From contig CM047429.1 in the NCBI GenBank assembly GCA_026168455.1, positions 35,076,066-35,140,065 of the forward strand: a DNA stretch of 64,000 bases, given 5' to 3'. The notes below the pieces were generated by a model. That model made no database searches and had not been told where the DNA came from. It saw only the letters and a program-made list of their open reading frames with translations. The translations under genes and the position numbers were made by a program. Origin of the DNA: Theocolax elegans (taxonomy: Eukaryota > Arthropoda > Insecta > Hymenoptera > Cerocephalidae). Of this stretch, positions 44,491-54,224 are shown one piece after another; the first letter of the stretch is position 1, and every line of letters starts with the position of its first letter.

Positions 44491-47400
44491 GTGGTTCTTT
44501 ACAGTGCGGTGAAGGACGACAACAACCCCGTTTTGTTGTTGAAACAGAGATAAAGCGCCACTATCAACGTTTTGGTTTAGAAGGCAGAGAGATCAGAGGA
44601 ATGATCCCACAACCACCCACAAATGCAGATGTTTACGCCTGGTTAGAAGGTTGCATTCAAGATTTACATAGTTATCTTTGCGGAAGGGGTGTTTCAACAG
44701 ACTTCATTGGTATAACCATCCATTCGGAACAGTTTAATCATGGTCCTCTTTGGCTGTCATTCCGACCAATACAAAATTTCCTTGCCGCTGATCTGTGAGA
44801 GCTAATATATAGTGCAGTGCAAAGTGCTCATAATTTTAATGTGAATGAACGATTATCGGTTAATTGTGCTATCGTTAGAGGTGTTTTGGGTCGTGGCCGA
44901 ACACAATTAACTGAGGAATCAGTCAACAAAAAGTCTATATTGACCATCTCTAACCATGACAATTTGTGCCTACCACGAAGTTTAGTTACCGCTTACGCGT
45001 ACGCCGTCAGAGGACAAATACGCACAGGAGAACTTCACAGATATTGGGGTCTAATTCGTTTGAGTGCAGGAGCAACTCAAAAAAATGCTGCCAGAGAACT
45101 TTTGGATTTGGCTAACGTTCAAGTACCAATTGGAGGATGTGGTCTTGTGGAAGTCCAAAAATTTCAAGCTTTTTTTACCACCCGCTCTACGGCTATTGTG
45201 GTCTATAATTTTTCATCATTCGCACGTGGAAATACCCCAATTTACGATGGCACAAGATTTGTCGTGGACATTCACGGTGAGGTGACACACACACTACGAA
45301 TCATGTATTACGAGCAAGCTAATCATTTTCAACCAATTCTTAATCTTGTTGGAGCAAGTGGTAGCGGTGGTTACTGTATACCCTGCAACAAACGTTATTG
45401 GCGTGCCGAGGAACACAGATGTTCCAACAAGTGTTACAAGTGTATGTCATCACCAGTTTGCGACACATCGGAAGTTCTTACAAAGTGCAACAATTGCTTC
45501 AGATTATTTTTTGGCAACACGTGTTTTGAAAATCATCGGAAAGTCGGATCCTACAAGAAGACTAGCAGTGTATGCAGTAACGTAAAACTCTGCCAAATTT
45601 GTTTTAAATTATTGAAAGTTAACAGAAAAGAGCCACATGAATGTGGTGTTTCATTTTGTAAAATTTGCAAAACACGAATGCCCATTAGACATTTGTGCTA
45701 TGTCCAACCAATTAAACAAAATCAGCGTGTTAAGCCAAATTTGTTTTTATTCTACGACTTTGAAACTGAACAATCAGTACCGGTGTTGGGTGACGAGGAC
45801 AAAAAAATTCATGTGCCAAATTTGTGTGTTGTACAACAAGTGTGCACATACTGCTCAGAGGATACAGATATTTCGGTCAGATGTGAGAAGTGTGGTGTTC
45901 GCGAATACGTTTTTAATCGTGAACCCATAAAACAGATAGTCGATTTTGCATTAACTCCAAGACAACAGTTTCAACAGGTTATATGCATAGCGCATAATTC
46001 GCAAGGATTCGACGTCCAATTTATTTTCAAATACATTGTGGAAAAATTTAACGAAGGTCGTGTTGTACCGTCTGTAGTGATGAATGGGTCAAAAATTATT
46101 TTAATGGAAGTGCTACAAACAAAGTTTATCGATAGTTTAAATTACTTCCATATGTCACTAAGTAAGTTACCCAAAGCTTACGGACTGCCCGAATTAGAGA
46201 AAGGTGTTTTTCCACACTTGTTTAACAGGGTGGAAAATCAATCGTACGAAGGTCCTCTACCACCTATTGCAGCTTATTCACCCGACACCATGAGTACCGA
46301 AGAGCGAGAGAAATTTTTTAAATGGTACACAGAACAAATTCAAAGTGGGTATATATTTAATTTTCAACAAGAATTCCTAAAGTATTGCAAACAAGATGTT
46401 ACGATTTTGAGATTAGCGTGTTTAGCTTTTCGCAAAATGTTCATGAAATTCAATGTAGATCCATTTTCTGAATGTACGACTATAGCTTCCTCGTGCATGC
46501 GGGTGTTTAGAAAAATGTTTTTGAGGAAAAATTTAATTGGAATTGTGCCGTCGGATGGTTATAGACTGAAGGACAATCAGTCCGAAATTGCTATTAGCTG
46601 GCTTTCATGGATGGAACAATGTGTTCTTCAGCGGGATGTTGCACATGCAGGACGAGGTCAAGAAACAAGGCTACCAGAAAATATCTTAGTTGACGGTTTC
46701 TGTGCACCACGCGACATCGAGGAGAGCCATCGTGGTATTGTACTTCAATTTCACGGCTGTTTTTGGCACGGTTGTCCTCTGTGTTACCGAATAAATAGAG
46801 ACGCAGTGTTGACAAATGGCGAGTCCATGGATGCTCGATACGAGAGAACTGTGGCAATCAGTGAAAAACTGAAAAACGCCAATTATCGTGTTATCGAAAA
46901 ATGGGAGTGTCAATTTAAAAAAGAAATTCAAGAAAATGAAGAACTTAAATGTTTTGTTCGTCAGAATGTGATATACATGAAGCGAAAACCGCTAGATCCA
47001 CGAGATGCATTTTTTGGTGGGCGAACCGGTAACACGGTCAAAATTTACGATTGCCAGATTGATGAGAAGATCAGGTATGTTGACGTATGCTCGCTATACC
47101 CATACATTTGTAAGCGAGGTAGGTTCCCTGTGGGTCACCCAAAAATTTACGTTGGTCAAGAAGAGTGTGCGCAGTTAATGGGACCACTTCACGATATTTC
47201 TCAAGTTAATGGTTTAATTGCGTGTGATATTTTACCACCAAGAAATTTATATCACCCGTTACTACCTGTAAAAATGCATGGGAAGCTGATTTTTCCATTG
47301 TGTCGGACATGTTGTGAAGAATTATTACAAAGTGACTGCTCTCACGAAGATCCCGAGGAACGTATTTTGCGGGGAACGTGGGTGTCTGAAGAGGTTAAAA

Positions 47401-48401
47401 TAGCAGTCGCACTAGGATACATCATTCAAACGGTTCATGAAATTTGGCAATATGAGATGACAGAGTATAATCAGGCGGAAGAAAAAGGTGGCGTTTTTGC
47501 CCAATATATTAATGAGTTTTTCGGTCAAAAGACAGCAGCGTCGGGTTATCCACCAAGTTGTATCACCGAAGACGACAAAGATCGATACATTAGTGAATTG
47601 GAACGTGATGAAGGGATACGTCTGAGAAAAGATCAAATAAATTTTAATGCCGGGTTACGATCTGTAGCAAAACTTTGTCTGAATTCTCTGTGGGTTAAAT
47701 TTGGCCAACGTGAGAATCTGTCAAAAACGTGTGTAATAGAAGACGCAGAATCTCTTATGAATTTACTCAACAGCAGCGAGATAGAAGTCAATGGAATATT
47801 ACCAGTCAACGACGATACTTTGTATGTCAATTGGGTATATCGAGAGGAGGCCAAGATGGCGTCGGTATCACCGACCATAGGAAACATTGTTCTTGCAGCT
47901 TTTACAACATCACAAGCACGTCTTAAGCTGTTTAACTATTTACATGCTCTAGGACCACGGGTTTTATATTACGATACTGATTCAGTATTTTACGTCAGCA
48001 AATGCGGTGACACATAGTTACCGATTGGCACGTCACTGGGTAGTCTGACCGACGAGCTGGCTGAAAAAGGTCCTGGAACTTACATTACGACATTTTTATC
48101 AGGTGGACCTAAATTTTACGCTTACAAGTATAAAAAACCAAACGGTGAAGAGGAGTGTGTATGTAAGGTAAAAGGTTTCCGTCTAAACTATGCAAAAAGT
48201 CAGCTAATTAATTTTTCGACGATTCGTGAAATGATATCTTCACCAGAGACGAAAATAGCTGTGACTAATTCAGCTATACGAAGAACTCTATTTCACGACG
48301 TCATCACACAACAAGAAACAAAAACATGCAAGACTGTTTATAGTAAGCGGAGATTTGTTTTGCTCGACAAAAGTTACCCGTACGGTTATAAAATTAATTA
48401 G
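44491..48401 (+). pseudogene. Protein-primed DNA polymerase B of the Polinton
   Basis: Replicates the element. Exonuclease motifs: LFYDFETEQ (I), AHNSQGFDVQF (II) and YCKQDVTIL (III). Polymerase motifs: DVCSLYPY (A), KLCLNSLWVKFGQ (B) and YYDTDSVFY (C). A Cys-rich N-terminal region (many CxxC pairs, residues about 190-300 of the long open part) precedes the exonuclease. The exon opens at 44491. An in-frame TGA at 44796-44798 and an in-frame TAG at 48015-48017, just after motif C, interrupt it, and the frame then continues to a TAG at 48399-48401. The Val after Trp in motif B replaces the usual Gly. Protein priming is known for this family, not shown here. Confidence 0.95.
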
Positions 48402-48545
48402 AAAAACAATGAAATACGAAACTCAAAACATCATATGATGATTGGTCGCTTTTTGCACGCCTACTTAAACGATTGGATAAGCTAGATCCCCATCCACTTT
48501 CAAGGAGGTTACGTCAGAGATGGCAAAATTACTTGGCCGTCCCAG

Positions 48546-48583
48546 TATATAAGAGGAACAGTCTCAACCGATGAACTACAGTA
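48546..48583 (+). promoter_or_regulatory. Core promoter of the 98-residue gene
   Basis: TATATAAG at 48546-48553 with an initiator-like ACAGTAG about 30 bp downstream (48578-48584). It lies in the gap after polymerase B and before the gene at 48722. Confidence 0.6.
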
Positions 48584-48639
48584 GATCTCTTTAACGAGTT
48601 GTGGAATTTCACGATTTGTGTCGCTGCTTATACAAAGAA

Positions 48640-48721
48640 GTATGTATACCTCTAAATGTGTTCATAGTTGTCATTGTTAAATATAAATTTTAAAAGTATA
48701 AATTTGTTGTAATATTTTCAG
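48640..48721 (+). other. Intron in the 5' leader of the 98-residue gene
   Basis: Donor GTATGT at 48640, acceptor TTTTCAG ending at 48721, directly before the ATG. 82 bp, the same size class as the polymerase introns. Confidence 0.6.
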
Positions 48722-49018
48722 ATGGACTTCGAAACTCTTAACAAAATTGCCAGTGGAGGATTTCTACCCACCAAAAAAGTTTCCGATCTAGAAGTAAATC
48801 ATCAACACATGGTGACGTCGTTCAAAACCGTCAAGACACGTTATGGTGCAAAAGTTGTGGCAACTCTCGACGATGAGTTTCAGATATTTTTACCTGCACG
48901 TGTGTCTGCGGCACTGATAAACGATTCGAAGTTTTTAGATAATATTTCGGAGAAAGCTAATACATTAGAATTGCTTTTAAATTACAAAGGCAATAATGCC
49001 ATTGAATTTACAACATAA
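48722..49018 (+). CDS. Small conserved-looking protein, unknown function
   Basis: 98 residues from ATG 48722. A compact core such as YGAKVVATLDDEFQIFLPAR suggests a small beta-rich domain, and no signal peptide or membrane segment is visible. It has its own TATA/initiator promoter and a leader intron, which argues for a real early-type gene between polymerase and ATPase. I believe similar ORFs occur in other arthropod Polintons. A nucleic-acid-binding (OB-like) role would suit the place and size but is a guess. Confidence 0.65.
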   Translation: MDFETLNKIASGGFLPTKKVSDLEVNHQHMVTSFKTVKTRYGAKVVATLDDEFQIFLPARVSAALINDSKFLDNISEKANTLELLLNYKGNNAIEFTT

Positions 49019-49282
49019 AACACTTTGTAAAAAATAAATACGATGAATAAATTAGAAAAAAAAATTTTAAAAAAAATAAAAATTTTGTATATTTATTTCT
49101 TAATAATTAATTTAACCTTTCAATTCATAGATGGCGCTAAACTCATTTAACCTGATTGGTTAGTGCCAAGGTAGCGTAAGTATCACTATATTCATTACCA
49201 ATAATCCTCGAAGTCTCTCTAGCTCTACAATATCGCGACGAATGGTAAGAATGTAGCAATAATACGGCTGTCAGTTCCAGTT
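49019..49282. other. Interval upstream of the ATPase gene
   Basis: AT-rich start with polyadenylation-like AATAAA, then a GC-balanced leader. No clear TATA box was found for the downstream genes. Confidence 0.4.
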
Positions 49283-49969
49283 ATGGACACACGGTGGAAA
49301 CATCCGTTCACGTCCATGCTGTGTGGTCCCACAGGTTGCGGTAAAACAGTCTTTGTAAAAAAATTTCTCAAAGATCTCGATCGCATGTGCGATACAGTGA
49401 TTGGTCGCATAATCTTTTACTACGCAGAGTGGCAGTCAGGCTACAAGGATTTTCAAGGCAAGAAGGTGGAGTTCCGCGAGGGTCTTCCTCAAACTAACGA
49501 TTGGTCGGGTGATCCTAACCCCAAACTTATTATAATTGACGACTTGATGCGTGAATCGTCTTCCAGTGCAAACATAGTTGACATTTTCTCGAAAGCGTCG
49601 CATCATCACTCACTTTCAGTGATATTCATCACACAAAACGTGTTCCATCAAGGTAGAGGTCAACGAGACATATCCCTCAACGCACAGTATATTGTTATAT
49701 TTAGAAATTTGCGCGATCGATCGCAGATACAACATCTTTCGCGACAATTGTGTCCAGAGGATCCACGATTTCTGCAGGAGGCTTACTGGGACGCTACCTC
49801 GAGACCATACGGATATCTTTTGCTCGATCTAAAGCAAAATACTCCGGACAATTGTAGATTTCGCACATGTATTTTCCCGGATGATAAATTCCACTACGTC
49901 TACGTGTCGCGTAATAAAAAGATAAAAGGTGGAGATACATCAAATTTGGTACCAGTTGTCACACTGTGA
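49283..49969 (+). CDS. FtsK/HerA-type genome-packaging ATPase (A32-like)
   Basis: 228 residues, intact. Walker A GPTGCGKT at residues 15-22, Walker B LIIIDDLM near residues 86-93, and an FITQNVFHQG sensor-like segment. This is the size and motif set of Polinton and poxvirus A32-like ATPases that pump DNA into capsids. The short N-terminus (MDTRWKHPF) right before Walker A is usual for the Polinton version. Its stop overlaps the start of the next gene (TGATG), so the two are tightly packed. Confidence 0.93.
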   Translation: MDTRWKHPFTSMLCGPTGCGKTVFVKKFLKDLDRMCDTVIGRIIFYYAEWQSGYKDFQGKKVEFREGLPQTNDWSGDPNPKLIIIDDLMRESSSSANIVDIFSKASHHHSLSVIFITQNVFHQGRGQRDISLNAQYIVIFRNLRDRSQIQHLSRQLCPEDPRFLQEAYWDATSRPYGYLLLDLKQNTPDNCRFRTCIFPDDKFHYVYVSRNKKIKGGDTSNLVPVVTL

Positions 49970-50316
49970 TGGAACGGTCTAACAAGAGACGGCTTTTTGC
50001 CCGCAAAGACGCAGTTATTTTAAAGGCGCTTTTCCATTTAAATAGTAAACAACGAAAAGCGCTGCTGCAAACGGCCGATTCGCGAATAGTGCGCCATATT
50101 TGCGAGTGTGCCTTGAACGTACTGATTGGTAACGTACCACTAGAGAGGTTTCACAAGTCACGTTTACGCAAGCACGCAAAAACTCTGCGGAAATTAGCCG
50201 AACCTCGAGTGAGCCTGACGAAGAAAAAAAAGATCATAGTTCAACACGGTGGTTTTTTACCAGCTTTATTAGCTCCTATAGTCGGTACTTTGTTGGCCAA
50301 TATAATTAGTAAGTAA
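49969..50316 (+). CDS. Adenovirus pX-like core protein candidate
   Basis: 115 residues from ATG 49969 (the upstream in-frame GTG at 49966 is not a plausible eukaryotic start). Very basic, with CECALNVLIGNVPL and LRKHAKTLRKLAEP in the middle and a C-terminal glycine-hydrophobic tail (GGFLPALLAPIVGTLLANII). The tail resembles that of the adenovirus core protein X/mu precursor. Expected to condense DNA or touch membranes in the virion. It overlaps the ATPase stop and precedes the PLA2 gene by 2 bp. Family recognised; the exact role is inferred. Confidence 0.62.
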   Translation: MERSNKRRLFARKDAVILKALFHLNSKQRKALLQTADSRIVRHICECALNVLIGNVPLERFHKSRLRKHAKTLRKLAEPRVSLTKKKKIIVQHGGFLPALLAPIVGTLLANIISK

Positions 50317-50318
50317 AC

Positions 50319-51713
50319 ATGGAGCACGCACGCAAAATGGTGCTTGTACCGAACGAAAGTGTTGAACAACTGCAGAGTGCACTCACGAATGCTAATAATT
50401 CAATATTAAAGACGGTTCAAACGCCCGGTACCCCAATGACGAGGCTAGATGCTGAAATGAACAATATACTAAATTCAATTAGTGGAGAAACTGAGCGAGA
50501 AAAGTGGGCACGCTACAGCTCTGTGTTGCAACGTTACCTCCATTTTAAGGATGCCCATAGCTACGATAAGGTCAGAGATAAAAGGGATAATGAAGTAGAT
50601 AATAATAGCGTTGTAGACTTGGGGGACAACAATGAGTCACGACGAGACGAAAAGGAAGATCGAGTTGATGCGTCTATAATCGAGAGTGTACCTAGAAAGT
50701 TCCGACAGAAGGCAGCACAGTTATTACGTAAATTGCGAGTTAGCGGTAATGTAGGATGGGACTCAAATGGTGTATTGACGATAGGTGGTGTTCGCATACA
50801 CGGGGCGAATATGATCGATCTGATCAACGATGCTATGAGAAATAGAAAAGGTTCTCCACCTCCAGGACACGTTCAATTTGCAGTGGCTCTTCGTGAATGC
50901 TTTGTGCCACGCGAATACATTGGCAATAACCGCGTTTGGAAAAGTGTTTTGGATATTGGTGCTGATGGATCCCATATGATACCACCTTATCATTCTTCAC
51001 CAGATGTCACTGGTAGTCGATTTCAAACACCTCGACACGATATTGGCAATATAAAACAGGCAAACAGTTCTCAGAACGAGATCGCCAGCAGTAGTACTGA
51101 GACCAGTGCCGCTGACGAAAGTGATTCGAGTATATCGTTGCAATTATTTAAACGGAAAACATCAACCACCAAAGGTGAAACCGGAACAAAAAAGAAGAAA
51201 AAAATTGGTGCGAGTAATAGTGACATCGAAGACACAGAAAACGGACAAAATCGAGTGAAAAATAGCGCGCTAGATGGATTGATTGATCTACTACCTTTCG
51301 AAATGCACGTGCCTGGATACCGATTTTGTGGTCCAGGTACAAAACTAGCCGAACGCATCGAACGAGGTGAACGTGGTATTAATCCATTGGATGACGCATG
51401 TCTTGAACATGATTTAGTTTATGGTGATAAAAATGGAGATAGACGTAAAGCTGATCGTATTTTAGCTGAATATGCATTTTCCCGAATGCTCTCTGACGAA
51501 ACATCCGCGGACGAACGAACATTAGCCATGATGACAGCTTGTTGCATGGTTAGTAAAATAACTTTTGAAAAATTCTTCTCCCGTATCAAGAACGCATTGA
51601 AGAGAAAGACGAATAAGAAGAAAAAAATTGATAAATCATCAAAGATTGGTAAAACTAGAGATTTGGTGAAAAGTGTCTCTAAAGAACGCAGTAAGAAAAA
51701 TTTAAAAGAGTAA
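50319..51713 (+). CDS. Virion protein with parvovirus-type phospholipase A2 domain
   Basis: 464 residues, intact. The N-terminus (MEHARKMVLVPNESVEQLQ and KWARYSSVLQRYLHF) is a conserved block of Polinton structural proteins; a long acidic, disordered middle with a KKKKK stretch follows. The C-terminal domain (residues about 325-430) has the calcium loop YRFCGPGT and the catalytic DACLEHDLVY with His-Asp, then a helical Cys pair, as in parvovirus VP1 PLA2. A Lys-rich tail ends the protein. By analogy the domain breaches endosomal membranes on entry; no test of activity is possible here. Confidence 0.83.
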   Translation: MEHARKMVLVPNESVEQLQSALTNANNSILKTVQTPGTPMTRLDAEMNNILNSISGETEREKWARYSSVLQRYLHFKDAHSYDKVRDKRDNEVDNNSVVDLGDNNESRRDEKEDRVDASIIESVPRKFRQKAAQLLRKLRVSGNVGWDSNGVLTIGGVRIHGANMIDLINDAMRNRKGSPPPGHVQFAVALRECFVPREYIGNNRVWKSVLDIGADGSHMIPPYHSSPDVTGSRFQTPRHDIGNIKQANSSQNEIASSSTETSAADESDSSISLQLFKRKTSTTKGETGTKKKKKIGASNSDIEDTENGQNRVKNSALDGLIDLLPFEMHVPGYRFCGPGTKLAERIERGERGINPLDDACLEHDLVYGDKNGDRRKADRILAEYAFSRMLSDETSADERTLAMMTACCMVSKITFEKFFSRIKNALKRKTNKKKKIDKSSKIGKTRDLVKSVSKERSKKNLKE

Positions 51714-51724
51714 TGTAATACGCA

Positions 51725-52826
51725 ATGAATAGGAAAAATAGAAGATTTAGCAATATTTACTACTCACCTCCTAATCCAGCAGCTTATACTAGCATTAATA
51801 AACTTTTCCACGCCGCCCGTACAAAAAAAAAACAAAGTCAATCGCAAAAGTGTTACCGAATGGCTCGAGAGTCAAGATGCTTATAATTTACATCGTACAG
51901 TTAGACCGCGATTCCCACGTCGTAGTTATAATGTACGTAACTTGGATGACGTCTGGGAGGCTGATTTAATGGATTTAAGATCTTTAAAAACCTACAACGA
52001 TGGCTACAGCTACATTTTGATTGTTGTTGATGTTTTGAGTAAGTATAGTTGGTTGGAACCAATAAAGGAAAAGTCTTCCAAGAAAACTGCAGACGCCTTT
52101 TCCTACATATTATCGAGAAGTAACGGACGTAAACCAATTTGTTTACAAACGGATAAGGGAAAAGAATTTGTCGGACACGAAATGCAACAAGTTTTACACG
52201 CCAACAATATTGCCCACAGAGTAGCACGAAGTCCAGATACAAAGGCTGCTATTGCAGAGAGATTGATACGGACAATCAAGGAGCGAGTTTGGCGCTACTT
52301 CACTTACAAAAATACACGAAGATACATCGATGTTTTACAGAATATTGTACATGGTTATAATCAGAGTAAACATTCTGCGACAAAAATGACACCAGCATCC
52401 GTAACCTTATATAATGTAAATAAAGCGCGGGAAAATTTACAACAACGATATGGAAATGGCGCATCGAATCGAAGGCCCACATTCAAAGTCGGTGAGTTAG
52501 TGCGCGTCAGTCGTGCCAGAACTGTCTTTGACAAAGGTTACGAGAGTGGATGGACTTTAGAGATTTTTAAAATAGTTCGAATTTCAACCACACGACAACC
52601 ACCAGTCTATTTTTTGCAAGATCTTTCGGAAGAAGACATAGATGGTTGCTTTTACGCAGAGGAATTGAGTAGAGTCCGCAAGGATCTTAATACAGCTTCG
52701 TTTGAGGTACTGAAAATTTTACGCACCAGAGGTACAGGTCGTTCAAAAGAGTATTTCGTTAACTGGAAAGGATATCCAGACAAGTTTAATTCATGGGTCA
52801 ACGCCAGTCAACTTTCAGAGAAATGA
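51725..52826 (+). pseudogene. Retrovirus-type integrase with chromodomain
   Basis: Catalytic D,D-34-E core: the Asp of EADLMDLR, the Asp of LQTDKGKEF and the Glu of AIAERLIR, 34 residues apart for the last pair. A C-terminal chromodomain runs from EVLKILRTRG to WKGYPDKFNSWV. The long frame opens at 51942, but family-like N-terminal sequence (SVTEWLESQDAY) reaches back to a run of ten A at 51823-51832, where the frame changes; an ATG at 51725 opens the other frame. The A10 run therefore hides a +1/-1 shift, either damage, a sequencing slip or slippage. Integrates element DNA. Confidence 0.92.
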
Positions 52827-53641
52827 AAGATCAATTTTACATTATTCTACCGAGCAATAGCAGTATGAATTATTTCTCGGAAAACACTACGACGCACTAC
52901 GTTACTCAATTACCGCAACAGATCCGGTTACAAGGTTTCTGGAAAGTTGCACTCACCTAAATTCACATTCCGCTGACGTTTCAACACGTGTCAGCAGAAA
53001 ATGAAGATAGATCGATTTCTCTGAAACGTATTCCCTTAACAAGAATCGAGTCAAATCAGTTACGAGTGGAAAATTTGACAGTTACAGAATCGCGTATTCG
53101 ACCGGGAAATTACAAGGATATTTCTTCGCTGATTGAAGAGATAAATAATCTGGAATGTCTAGATAATCATTTGATAGTGACATTGGAACGTGGTGGTTAT
53201 GTGACGATCAGAGTCTGTGCAGAGAGTACTTGTTCTCAGTTTAGTCATGAACTTTGTTTATCGGACAAAGTACATAAAATTCTGGGGTTTGAAAAAGGTA
53301 GACAAATTGTCTTTGTGGGTGATCAATACTCATTTGAGGGTGATAGACCAGCTCGCCTATCTAACGGTTTACCATCCATGTTCATGATTTACAGCGACAT
53401 CTGTAAACCATATGTAACGGGAGATGTCCAATCGCGATTATTAAGAGCTGTTTCCATGAATAGCGATAATTACGAATACGGTACTACCAGAATCAAAAGT
53501 TTCTCACCACCAATGTACATACCCCTGTTATTCAGCACATTTCAGACAATCGAAATAGCTATAAGAGATCAATGCGGCCAATTGATTCCATTCGATTACG
53601 GAACAGTGACGGCAACACTTCATTTCAAGAAAATCGACTAG
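52823..53641 (+). pseudogene. Penton-like minor capsid protein, one internal stop
   Basis: ATG 52823 overlaps the integrase stop (ATGA). One frame runs to 53641 except for an in-frame TAA at 52958-52960 (codon 46). About 272 codons, the size of the single-jelly-roll minor capsid protein of Polintons. Position between integrase and core/MCP genes supports the call, and beta-rich stretches such as IVTLERGGYVTIRVC and FSTFQTIEIAIRD fit a jelly roll. Sequence similarity is not strong enough for me to be certain by eye. Confidence 0.65.
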
Positions 53642-53643
53642 AA

Positions 53644-54222
53644 ATGAATCGTTACGAGGATTACTTCAACAATCAAATCGGTAATGGATATCGAGGAGGC
53701 GGAGGAGGTCATTACACCGGAGGAGTTGGACATATTTACATCGGTTCTCCCTACCAAAGAGGGCATGGTGGTATTGGTTCCTTCCTAGCAGGCGTATTTC
53801 GTCGTGTACTACCAAAAGCAAAAGCCGTGGGTAGAGAGGCTGTTCGTACGGGATTCAATATTGTGTCAGATGTTGCGACGCATAACACACCCATCAAAGA
53901 ATCTTTTCGTAATCGTGTGAAGGAATCTGGTCAAGTTTTGAAGAGAAAGGCTGAAGAAAAATTGGACAAATTGATGGAGGGGTCGGGGTATAAAATGTCC
54001 CGCTATGGAAATCATGCTCAGTTGCAATTGCTTGGTGCACCTATCACAACATATAGAGGCAGAAAAAAAAGAAGTGTTAGTAAGAAAAAACGTAAGGTGA
54101 AAAGTGCTACAAGGAAGCGAGGTGTAACAAAGCGAAGGAAACAAACAACTTCTAATTCTAAAAGCAGAAAGAAGAGAGGTAGTAGAAAGAAAAGATCGAC
54201 TAGAGATATTTTTGACAGTTAA
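53644..54222 (+). CDS. Basic virion core protein, adenovirus pVI/pVII-like candidate
   Basis: 192 residues from ATG 53644, three bases after the penton stop (an earlier in-frame ATG at 53572 lies inside penton). Gly-rich N-terminus (GYRGGGGGHYTGG), an amphipathic segment (GIGSFLAGVFRRVLPKAKAV) reminiscent of the membrane-active helix of adenovirus pVI, and a very Lys/Arg-rich tail suited to bind DNA. The following MCP gene starts 2 bp after its stop. Type of protein inferred from composition and place. Confidence 0.6.
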   Translation: MNRYEDYFNNQIGNGYRGGGGGHYTGGVGHIYIGSPYQRGHGGIGSFLAGVFRRVLPKAKAVGREAVRTGFNIVSDVATHNTPIKESFRNRVKESGQVLKRKAEEKLDKLMEGSGYKMSRYGNHAQLQLLGAPITTYRGRKKRSVSKKKRKVKSATRKRGVTKRRKQTTSNSKSRKKRGSRKKRSTRDIFDS

Positions 54223-54224
54223 AG

